Positions 31,338-41,549 of a stretch of 64,000 bases of DNA are shown piece by piece. The number at the start of each line of letters is the position of its first letter. The stretch's first letter is position 1. The DNA is from Cryoendolithus antarcticus. Its lineage: Eukaryota; Ascomycota; Dothideomycetes; Cladosporiales; Cladosporiaceae. The DNA lies in NCBI GenBank assembly GCA_002077065.1, contig NAJO01000021.1:186001-250000 (forward strand), read 5' to 3'. The position numbers and the translations under genes were made by a program. A model generated the notes under the pieces. That model was not told the DNA's origin and did no database searches. It saw only the letters and a program-made list of their open reading frames with translations.

Positions 31338-34300
31338 ATGGGCACACCCAATGCCGAGAAGGGGTCGAGATATCTTGGACTTCTGGATCAGGCACTCTGC
31401 AGTGGGAATTGGGGAGAGGTTGCAGAGCTTGCGCGCAAAACGGACAAGCATGCGTCGAATCGCACTTGCCTCACATTGGCTGCGAGATCAGAAGCTCAAA
31501 TCGCGAACACCTCCAGTCGGCCAAGCACGGCCTCGTCAACGGGCTTGAGTGGGTTGAGTACACTAGTACCGCAGCTGGAGAAGGCTGTCTCGGTCGGCGA
31601 AAGCATTGAGGAGGACGCATTCGTAGCTGGTGTATGTCTCGCGCAAATTCACTGGCTACAGGGGAGTCATGAAGCTGCGCTGCGGGCGTTACCAACTCAT
31701 ATACCTCGATCGGGCACACTCAGTAGCTTGCCTTCTGCCCTGGGCTGGATTGAAGTATGCGGCGTGAAGTCTACGTACATCCGCGGAACATGTCTGCACG
31801 ATTTGGGAAGAGAGCAGGAGGCCGAAGATCTATGGCGAAACGCAGTCCAACAGACGCCTGGATACCGAAGTCCCGAATTACGCAGATGGACGGAGAAGGT
31901 CATCGCGCAGGCATGCTCGCATTTCTACAACCCCACGAAGTCAGGACATACGCCACCACCGACAGTTGACGCGCTCAGAGCGTTCAGCGCATGGAACGGC
32001 TTCTGGCAACGATCGCCGTCAGCGCCCGATCGCAGTACAGGTCCTTCAATAGGATGGGAGGTCTCTCGACGGCAGACTTGGTGGACTTACTACCTTGCGC
32101 AGTCGCATATTCTGCACCCTGAACAAGGTGAGCACTCCCCGGCGCGCCAGTCCAAGTCACGACTGCAGCAGTATTCGGAGCTCCGTAATGCTGCGAAGAC
32201 CTACGAATCGTCACTTATGAGCGCTATGGACTTCCCCAAAGCAACACAGTACAACGGCGAGATAGAGGACTACGTGCAGCAAGCTATGATGAACTGGCGA
32301 GTTGTGACCGGGACTTCTTGGGCAGACTCCGACCTTCTGGGTGGAGGCAAAGAGGCAGCCAGCCGAGAGATGCTCGATATGCTCTACCTCGCAGCGACGA
32401 AGACGTTCCACTCCACCCAGATTCTGCGATCACTTTTCAATGTCCACGCCTCGCTCGGAGAATTTGATTTGGCCATGCATGCATTCGACAGCTATGTTGA
32501 GATTATAAGTAAAGGTAAAACACGAGCTGCGAAGACCGGGAAGCATGAGCTTGGCTTCGATGACGACGATATTGCTCTCTTGACCGCAGCAGAGGCGATC
32601 AGGTTGCTGTGTCGATACGGCGGTCGAGATCAAGCCGAGAAGGCTGTCGAGGTCGGTAAAGACGCCGAACATTGGCTGGATCAGCAAAAACCTGTCAGCG
32701 CAGATAAGGTAGTTGGTAGCAGCGACGACAACAAAGCCGAGACGGCCCATCCAGTCAGTCATACCACTGAGACTGTACTGCAGCCAGCGACACTAGCCGC
32801 TGCGTATAGGGCTCTTGGCGTTAGTAAATCTCACTGGGCAGCATTGACATACGATACTGAAGCACGATCTGGACTTTTTGCCGAGGCGCGAAGTCATCTC
32901 GACCGCTCGCTCAAGTACGACTCAGATAGTGTTGAGACTGTGCATGCTCTTGCACTACTCTTGGCGGAGACACGGAACGTGAACGCTGCTATCGCAGTCA
33001 TCCGCCCACTGCTCGCGACGCGGTCTGAACGCACCGCCACAGAGGCAGAGACACACTTAAGGGAGACACAGCTGCTGCCTCTGTGGCACTTGCTCTCCCT
33101 GTGTCTGTCTGCGAAAGATCAGCACGAAAGTGCTGTGAGAATGTGTGAAGCTGCGTTCGAGCAATTCGGAGAGCCGAGCACACTGTTTGGCAATGCTGCG
33201 TCAAGTCTGGACCCCGAGAAGATGGCATTGTCACCTGCTATCTCTGGGGGGGTCGTAGACCAGATGGACGGGTACCAGAAAGAAGGCATTGTGCAGATTA
33301 AGATGAGCCAGTTGACGTATGTCGAATTAGTCGAAGGCCCGAATGCCGCTATGGACATGACCGACGAGCTATTAGCACTGTACGCCCGACTGTTCGGCAC
33401 TGCTGAGAAGTTGTGGACGCCCAAGTTACCGACGACAGCAAATGCAATGCCACCCCCGTCAAGAGGCGGTGGTACACTTCGAAGTGTAGTCGGTAGTATT
33501 CGACCCAAATCTAGAAGAACAAGTGTCGAGAAGACTCCCCGCACTTCATTGCAATCATTGACGCCTCCGAAAGTGGTGAACGGGACATCCGCCGGCTCGA
33601 CACTGGGTCCGCCTATAGCCATCACTGTTACCAACGAGAATGGAAACACAGCAGATCAAGCGCGCGGCCGAAATGAACATCGACATCACTTGCCCTTCCA
33701 TATCCGGCACAGTCATTCGGCGAAGCGCTCGCCTTCTGGGAGCAACCTGAGGGAGGCAAATACTGCGGCAGCTGGTACGACTCAACTACCCTCGCCTGTG
33801 CCAGAGCACACGAATGCGCAAGACCATGCGACGAAAGGGCTCAGTATAGCTAGAGCCACAACGGCCGACCGTGCTCCTTCGTCCCTCCCGCAGATTCAAC
33901 ACATGAACGGAAAGGAACTGCCAAGGCGACCAGACGAACCCCAGTCCCCCTCCCACATTGCCGCGAGAGGTTCTCCTAGTACATCATACCCTGCCGCGCA
34001 ACGGAGACGGCACAAGATGAGTCTGTTGGTGCGAGTATGGCTATTCATAGCCGAGCTGTACATACGCGCAGAAGGTCTCGATGATGCATCTGGAGCGGTC
34101 GACGAAGCTGCCAAGCTAGTAGAAGCACTCGAAGTGGACGTCGGTGCCGAGCGCTCGAGTGCGCGTGGTTTCTTTGACATGGGCTGGGGAGGTGGAGCCA
34201 GCGTAGATGAACTGTGGGCAGACGTGTGGTCTACTGTAAGTCCCCCGATGACGGCAGAAGTTTGCAAACGCTGACAACCCACACAGAAGGGAGACCTCGC

Positions 34301-34805
34301 GCTTGTCCGTACACTACACTTCGACGCTGTCGAGCACTACGAGCACTCTCTTGCGTACTTTCCTGATCATTCGAACAGTATCATAGCGCTCTCCGAGCTC
34401 TTGATGGACATGTACGAACAGAAGCTCCCCACTGAGCCATCCGAGGTCCTCTTACCTCCAATCCCCTCGAGTTCGATCCCCTCCCTCCTCGCTTCAACTA
34501 CACCTCCGACAGAGTCGCAGCAACACACTACCGCCACGCGCCATCAGAAGGTCTACAAAGACCCGACACCAGCTGAGCTCAACAGACTGGCAGCACGTGA
34601 TCGCGCTTATCTTCTGCTCTCCACTCTCACCCGCCTCGGGACAGGCTGGGATGACTCGGAAGCTTGGCTTGCTTTGGCGAGGAACCATGAGCTGAGTGGC
34701 CAAGTGGGCAAGGCCAAGGAGGCTCTCAGGTGGGTTGTGGAGCTTGAGGATGCTAGACCTGTGAGGAGCTGGAGGAGTGCTGCGGTAGGAGGGTACACTT
34801 TGTAA
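31338..34805 (+). CDS. YPP1: YPP1 / TTC7-like TPR protein (PI4-kinase complex)
   Basis: Two exons, 31338-34235 and 34287-34805, joined across a 51-nt intron (GTAAGT ... CTGACAACCCACACAG) in phase 0, giving 1138 aa. The N-terminal helical-repeat half has blocks such as YLGLLDQALCSGNWGEVAEL and LGREQEAEDLWRNAV. Central TPR-like segments follow (SLGEFDLAMHAFDSYVEI, ALGVSKSHWAALTYD), then a Ser/Pro-rich disordered insertion (~700-890). C-terminal TPRs continue into exon 2 (HYEHSLAYFPDHSNSIIALS, WLALARNHELSGQVGKAKEAL). In yeast, Ypp1 with Efr3 anchors the Stt4 PI4-kinase to the plasma membrane for PI4P production. Stopping at the end of exon 1 would cut off the last TPR region. Confidence 0.9.
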
Positions 34806-35662
34806 GTAGAAGATACTAATGTACCCACAATAACATCGCGCATCGGAGCAACGTCCATTTGCGTCCTGTACTTCTCATACGCACGTCGTCGCTGCAGGGC
34901 TTACGTTCGCGACCCATTCGCTGTTGCACGAACAATGGCATATGAGCATCTTACTCGACTCGTCCCCTTTAAACAAGTCAACAAGTCTACGTCATGCCTT
35001 CCTTCTGCCTTTCACACCTCACTGCCGATCTCTCATTGGCTCGCATACAGACGGCGCTAATCCTTGTTGCTGGCTCCGGAACTTCACCTCCTCCGCTTGC
35101 TGATCCGCTCGTAAACATACGTATCTGGAACCACATCAACGGGTCGGCTATGAATCCCGTAATGGCGGTTCTCTATAGCCACGAATTCCCTCGGACATCT
35201 ATGACCACAAAGAGGACGACGTGCGCATCGAAGAGTTGCGAATCGTAATCGAAAGTAGATCGGAGACTCTTACGCGATTCACAGTGTGTAGACGACACTG
35301 TTGCTACTACCTGGGCAGTCGCAAAAGGGTGGTGCGGCTACGCAAACTGTTCGTGCGAAGATCGTGAGTAGTTCGCGGGAGATCGTCATACATTCGACAA
35401 CATCAACAGACCATGGACTCTGCTTACATGCGTATGACCCAAACCTGTCGATAATTGAAGCTGGATCGGGGAAGCTGATGTTTGTTGTCTTGTTTCGTAA
35501 GTGAGTGTACATTACATTTTCTACCCTGTATCCGGGTGCTGGGTGTGCCCAAATACACAAACCCAGAACACCATCGCTATGCTTCCACCCACTACCCAGC
35601 CATTATATAGTCCACCTTTGTCTATAAACTTTTATATTCGTCATCTCGTACACATGTCCAGT
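34806..35662. terminator. Convergent 3' region between YPP1 and laccase
   Basis: 857 bp between converging stops. Only short unsupported ORFs occur. The right end (about 35600-35640) is AT-rich, with TTATATAG and TATAAAC stretches, probably laccase 3' untranslated sequence. Confidence 0.4.
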
Positions 35663-37703
35663 CTACAACCCACTGTCAATCTGCTCCACCACATTCCCTC
35701 CCGTCCAAGTCGCCCAGTCCCGACACGTCTGCGCCATCGTGCTGGGTATCTGCAACTGCTGGATCTTCTTCGGATTCTCTAGGATGTTCACATAGAGACC
35801 AGCGCTCACGTGCCAAGCTATATGGCAATGGAGAGGCCACACGCCTGGGTTGTCCATGTCCATCTGCAGGACGAAGTAGCTCGGCACTGTTGGGCTCTGC
35901 GCAGGCTGCATGAAGTGTACATCTCGACGCTGCGGGTTGTGTGCGTTGACGACGCTGCCGTCCCACTTGCCGTAGCCTTCCTGTAGAACGAACATATTGT
36001 GTCCGTGAAGATGCATTGGATGGCCGCCGAACGCAAAGTGATTGTAGATCACTATGCGAACGGACTTGTTCGTGCCGAAATTGAGGACGTTCCAGTCGGG
36101 TTCGTAGTCGGTCTTGCCGAGGTTCGTCTCGAGGAGCACGGGGTCGTTGTAGTCTCCGCGGAAGGTCGAGTTGTTCATGTACCACAGGTTATGCGTACCG
36201 TTGCTCTGGAAGGTGATGTCGAGATTCTGCGTCACGTCCGGGTTTGGATCCGGAGTGATGGAGAAGTAGGATGTGGCTTTTGTGAGAGGGTCGTTGCCAC
36301 AAAAGTCAAGTTCGGCTTGGGTCACTGCAGTGGTGGTGTTGGGGATCGCGGAGGTGTTGGCGTTTTGATAGTAAATTGCTGCCACGGCTTCGGGCGAGAT
36401 GCCGTCGGAAAGAGAGCATTTCAGAGATATCGTGGAGCGCATCCAGACCGCGTCGGTGGACTTTCCTGTCGCTGTCACGACGATGTCCGCACGTTGGCCA
36501 ACACCAAGGGTGATGACGTCTGCGTCATATGGGTTGACGGGCACGAAGTCGTGGGCTATGACGGTCATCTTGTGGTTGTCGATGCTGAACTTCTGCAGAG
36601 CCTCGGCGCCGGCGTTGATAAGTCGAAGGCGGTACTTCTTGCCAGTCTCGAACGCAAATCTCGCCACACCAGCGTTGGGAGTGCACGTGGTGTCATTCGC
36701 CTGGCAAGGGTAGTTCATCTTGCCATTGATAAGGTTGTTGTTCGAGAATGGTGGCGGGAGTCCGGCAGATGCAGGCGCCATGGTCTGCTCGACCAAGTCA
36801 AAGTAATCGCTGTGATACCAGTCCGAGATCAGCACTGGACCGAGATCCTCGTCGTATTGTGCGTTATCTGTGGGGCCGTGGATGATCATCGATCCGAAGA
36901 GGCCACCTGCTGCTTGCGCACTGAAATGGCTGTGATACCATGACGAGCCATACAGGTCGGCTCTGAATCGATATGTCAAAGTCGACCCTGGCGCGATCGG
37001 ACACTGTTGCACAGAAGGCACGCCATCGAACCAAGGTGTCTCCTTCTGCAGGAGACCGTGCCAATGCAAAGATGTACCTTCTTGCATCTGGTCTGGAGTA
37101 AGCACAAATTGCGGAATATCGACGAAGCAACAATGGATGACTTACGTCGTTGTGGACTACGACCTCGATCCAATCGCCCCAATTCGCCTCGATAGTAGGA
37201 CCAGGGAAAGCTCCATTGATTACAATCGCAGATCGGTTTACGCCGTCGGGACTGACGATCTGTTTCGTAACATGAAAGTCATAATATCTCGTCATACCAG
37301 TATGTGGCGGATCCTTGTAAGGATCAGTATTGCCACACGTTCGTGGTCCCCAAGGCCGTCCTTGAGGCAAAGGTGTGCCATCGCCACTGACCCAGTGTGG
37401 GTACTTCGGTGCGTGGAACGTTCCAAGTGGCGATCGTCCATTGGTAGCCTCTTGTGATAACCTGGGGTTCATGCTTGCGCCAAATGGGAGCCATGCTGAG
37501 CCATGTCGGTATGAAGATGCTCTTGCACCACCATATGACTGCACTGGAACCGTGACAGGAACTGCCAGTGCGCTGCTCGCAGGCGTGTTGTCGTCCGATG
37601 TGCCATTGTACTCGAACGTCGTCGCCTCTACCGACTCTGGTGCTGGTAGCGATGTGACTGCCGCTGCAAAAGCCGCAGCTGCAAGAAAGAAACGTCCAGC
37701 CAT
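35663..37703 (-). CDS. Secreted laccase (multicopper oxidase, ascomycete type)
   Basis: Two exons, 37703-37146 and 37087-35663, with a 58-nt intron (GTAAGT ... ACCAG), phase 0, 660 aa. A signal peptide is clear (AGRFFLAAAAFAAAVTSLPAP). About 110 residues of non-cupredoxin sequence precede the first domain. All four copper motifs are present: HWHG at 194-197 (formed just after the splice), WYHSH at 236-240, HPMHLHGH near 542 and HCHIAWHVSAGL near 602. Several N-x-S/T sites suggest glycosylation. The protein ends exactly in DSGL, the C-terminal plug motif of ascomycete laccases. Roles in the family include melanin polymerisation, lignin-related phenol oxidation and detoxification; which one applies cannot be told. 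A TATA-like element lies ~185 nt upstream of the ATG. Confidence 0.94.
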
Positions 37704-37885
37704 TATGATATGTCACTCAATAATAGTGGTAGGCCAGAAGAAACACGGAAGGTCGCTGGAGACAAAAGAGATCGGAACCGCCGTACACGCCAAAGGGTCT
37801 TGCGGCAAAGAAATGATGACACTATAGGAAGATGAAATGTCGATCAGTGAGATACCGGTAAAGCATGAGACGGGACAGCCTTATG

Positions 37886-37895
37886 CCTCTATATC
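37886..37895 (-). promoter_or_regulatory. TATA-like element of the laccase gene
   Basis: On the minus strand GATATAGAGG lies about 185 nt upstream of the laccase ATG. A TATA box would fit an inducible secreted enzyme, but the match is loose and the transcription start unknown. Confidence 0.25.
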
Positions 37896-38358
37896 CAGGG
37901 CCGTTCTTCGCCAAGACCGTGATATGCGAGCGTGGCTCAAGTACGCACTAGTCACCTTGGTGGCCTATGACACCGACAGTCTACAATCGACAGTCATGAA
38001 ATCGTAGTAAAGCCGCTTCATGGTGGCTTTGCTGGGATATCCGAGCCTATCAGATTGGGCGGACGCTTTTGGCAGGCAGATCTGCGTCTGACAGCAGGTA
38101 GAAGGATGGCTGAGCTTTGGGCAGTGCGGACGCCGTAGTATGATGGCCTCGCGATAGTAGGGTCCATTACCGGCTAGCGAGCGTTGTGGAAGCCTTATGG
38201 AAGCCTAGGAACTTGTCTGTGCGGGGACGGTGGCAGCCCGATACGATACAGTCATCGTAGCATCTCGTGAGGCACACCGCACGCCGTGTTGTCCTACGTG
38301 AGCACGACCGTACGGGCTGATTGTCAGCTTGTTCGTCAAGCATTCGCCCCCAAATAGT

Positions 38359-38646
38359 TCACTTTCGGAGAGGCTGAAGCTCTCGCTGGGCCGCTGCTCG
38401 CATGCACGAGAACCGGCGCAGAATTAAGGCTGCATTGCGTTCCGATGCTGGCATATGCGGGATGTGGGCAGCGGCATGCGGACCTGCAGTATGTCCGGAT
38501 GTGGCAGTGTTTGCGCGTATGGATTGATTGTCGTGCCGGCTGATGTGAACAATAGTCCCAGCCGTGTAACGCTCCACCGCATCGCCACGCGCCATCGCGA
38601 TCACATCGCGGTATGGCAGCGTGGTCTCCATCGCTTCCTCCAGCAT
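38359..38646 (-). CDS. Unrecognised 95-aa ORF (candidate only)
   Basis: ATG at 38646; the frame is closed by a TGA just before a TTG at 38703. Just upstream on the minus strand, CTAAC followed by ATGACAG could be a splice branch and acceptor, so this may be the last exon of a longer gene, but no convincing upstream exon was found. The product starts MLEEAMETTLPYRDVIAMA and ends with a basic tail. No domain recognised; it may be chance. Confidence 0.18.
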   Translation of the reverse strand: MLEEAMETTLPYRDVIAMARGDAVERYTAGTIVHISRHDNQSIRANTATSGHTAGPHAAAHIPHMPASERNAALILRRFSCMRAAAQRELQPLRK

Positions 38647-39512
38647 CCATTCTGACGACAGTCCCGTCGACAGTGGCTCAAGTGGAAGAGTAGTGCGAAC
38701 CAACTGTCATACCAGTTAGCCGGGCCCGTTCACTGCATAAGCATGCAGGACCAGGGTCTTCAACAGCCTAGAATAGTGCACGCCATACCCATGCTTTTAC
38801 AAGCATCGCGCTCCAATGAACGATCGGATCCTTCGCTTAGCCACGATGTAAGTCTAAAAGTAGCAAGAGATCACCTCCCACCTTCCCAAAGTTCTTTCAG
38901 CCGCACCCTGCACGGAGACGTGGACTTTGCTGCTTCTGCGTTGTAGATCTCTCGGAACCCGAGATATTCGATATCATATCGTAAGCTACCACTCGCTTCC
39001 GTTCTCGCCTATCTTCTCAACGGCGTCATGAACCCTCGAGAAGTCTTTTGGCATCACTGACGAAATCTTGGCAAGAGATGGTCGCGATTCACGTTGTGGG
39101 AATCAAAGTTTTGGTGATGGGTGTGAGGTGCAGCGGAGATTTCATGACAGGTGTCGTAGCACGTAGAGTGCAAGTGACAGCAGCGAGATATCTCATAGCA
39201 TACAACGAAATTGCAAAGCTAGCACATTGAGCGCATTTGCGGCAGCACGTCGATAATACAATCGAACCAATACTGCGGATTGTTGAGGAAGGAACGTGGC
39301 CTTGGCGGCCGGGTCATCATCTACACACCAATAAAGCATGCAGCTCGGCGGTCAACTAGTGCATGTGAAGGAAGTGTGCGGCGTGGCGTCAGGCGACGCC
39401 GCGGTGCACAGCATATTCACTTTGGACTGCACGCCCCGGCTTTAATATGGGAGCACTTTGCTGAATAGTGAAGAACACCATTCGCTTGGGTCTATCCTCA
39501 CAATCCGAGGAT

Positions 39513-41198
39513 CTACTCTGGTACAGTTCCCCCAGTATCACCAGGTGCTTTCCTTTTCCTGCCGAAGTTGCCTCTCGCCTCTACACCGCCTTCTAGTGGT
39601 ATCACTCGTCTAGCCATGAACACAAAGCCCTCGCTTCCTCCCTTGCTCGTCATTAGAGGATGCGTTCGACCAGGCAACACTTGCCACTCTCTGATTCGAC
39701 TTGTCTGCAGTGTAGGAGCCAGCAGCAACCTCGGATCTAGCGGGAAATCCTCCGTACTTGGCAATTTGTCCGGCCGTTGCGAGAGCGCGCTGATGTAGGC
39801 TGCCCTTCGCTCACGCGAGTATAGATCCATAAGCGAGACTAGGGGCTCGATGACAGGGCTGTAGATGACCACGTGGCCGCCACCGCGGATGAGTGGAATG
39901 AGATGAGGCAGAGTGTTGGCAGGGTCCATGTGCGAAGCCATCACCAAGCCTTCGAAGCCACCAGCCCGTGCGTCGTCAACGATGGTTTTGCAACGTGCCC
40001 AACGACGGCGTTTCTTGTAGTAGGTACCTTTCTTGCCGCTCTTGTAGGTCTGTAGGGTACTTTCGTTGACGACTTCAGGTTCGCGGTAGGTGGGATCTTG
40101 GTCTGGATGCAGAAGCTGAAGCCATGATATTGGAAGTAGGCGGTCGTGCAGTGGGTGGTCAGTATCTGGCGTGTTCGAGTCGTAGCCGAAGAACTTCAGC
40201 AAGCTCACGTTCTGCTGCACCATGGAGTGAAGATTAGTGATTGTGTTCGATGTCGCTGGTAGCGGAAAGTCGCGATGATTTGGTCCATCTTCCGAGGGTG
40301 CTGCTGCATCTGGCATGCTGTGAGCTCTGTTCTGCAACCCACTCACGACGTTGGCCACGGCCTCGTCCTTCCGCAGTATGCCCATCCTCTCAGCCAGCGC
40401 CGCAACTATCAAGCCACCACTGTCATCGACCGCCAGCCAGCGTCCACTTTGCATATCTGCACTTGCGCCAGTCAGCGCCTCACTGAAGTGCGCGTTACTC
40501 CAAGCAGTAATCAAAGCAAGACTTTCCTCGCGCATCTCCAGTATACGACCAGGCTCCTTCTCTCGCACGTAGTCTTGCAAAGTCCCAATCTCCATGGGCA
40601 ACACTGTGAAACGCTTGAGATACTTCTTAGCCTTTCGTAAGCTGTACTTGGCTTTGGAGTACGGCGTCTTCTCGTCGAGCGCGTTGTGATTGGCCATTAT
40701 AGTATCGATGATTTCCCGTCCACTCGCAGTCTGCTTGAGCTCCTCGATCTCCAGATGCGAGAGATTCTGGCGCGTGGCATTGTCCACGGTCAAGCGATTG
40801 TCCTTTTCAACGGCTGCCACCCTCTCCTCTTCCAGCTCCGCTGCTTCGGAGCCTACATCTCCATCCTTGACCTCGGCATCATACTCAGCAACGACTTCAG
40901 CATTCAGCTCCTTCGCCGGAACGTATCGCAGGCGGACGTGCGCCTCGCCCTCCCTTTTGTCCAAGATTTCAAAGGTGGTGTAGTAAGGTCTTCCGATGAG
41001 CAGATTGGAAGGAAATGTGCCATATTTACCAACTTCAATGATCCTGTGCCATTTTCAGTCTGGCTGCGCAGGAGTCACGGAGTACGGCAAGGTAGCGACG
41101 TACGTGTTAGGCTTGAGCTCAATGAGTTTTACTATGTCAGAAGGAAGACGGAGGAAGATGTAGGTAGTAGGAAGAATGCGGCCATAGCACCGTGCCAT
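39513..41198 (-). CDS. TRM6: tRNA (adenine-58-N1) methyltransferase non-catalytic subunit TRM6/GCD10
   Basis: Two exons: 41198-41104 and 41043-39513, 60-nt intron (GTACGT ... CACAG), 541 aa. Across the junction the protein reads IVKLIELKPNT then IIEVGKYGTFPSNLLIG, the conserved N-terminal block of Gcd10; without exon 1 there would be no ATG. Further blocks include TVDNATRQNLSHLEIEELK (the Gcd10 hallmark), KYSLRKAKKYLKRF, and a C-terminal Rossmann-like half lacking a canonical SAM-binding loop, as expected for the non-catalytic partner. With Trm61 it makes m1A58 in tRNAs, including initiator tRNA. It is divergent from the homoserine kinase-AIRS gene. Confidence 0.94.
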
Positions 41199-41549
41199 GG
41201 TGGCGTCGATACTTGCCTATGCCTCTAACGTTCAAGAGAAAGCGACCTGCGGGATATCGCGGAGCATGTCGAGGTGGTTGTGAGGACAAGCTGTTGGAAT
41301 CGTCTCACCCTCCGCAAGCCCAAGGAAAATAGGGTCTCGCATGCCCATGTGCGGCGGGCCGGGCCTAGTGATCAGTGGGGAACATCGAAAGCGATATGTG
41401 CACAGAATTTAGAGGTCAAGCTGCATTGGCGACAGAGAACGGCAGACTCGACCAAGACAGTTCAGCCGTGCACGATTAAGTGACTAAGACCTGTAGGTAT
41501 TGGATGTAGACGATCTTTCGTCGATTGACGATCATTCGAGCTCGACACG
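41199..41549. promoter_or_regulatory. Bidirectional promoter TRM6 / homoserine kinase-AIRS
   Basis: 351 bp between divergent ATGs, carrying both promoters. I saw no unambiguous Gcn4/CPC1-type TGACTCA site; a TTAAGTGACTAAG stretch around 41476-41488 is the nearest, with one mismatch. Confidence 0.45.

Larger units (their letters stand above)
37704..39512. other. Intergenic region between laccase promoter and TRM6 3' end
   Basis: 1.8 kb. The left part is the laccase promoter. A minus-strand ATG ORF at 38646-38359 (95 aa) looks somewhat protein-like but matches no family I know. Otherwise I see only short ORFs. Confidence 0.4.

Noticed and set aside
34470..34485. tRNA B-box-like GAGTTCGATCCCC
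   Set aside because: It lies inside the second YPP1 exon in coding frame; no A box or cloverleaf around it.
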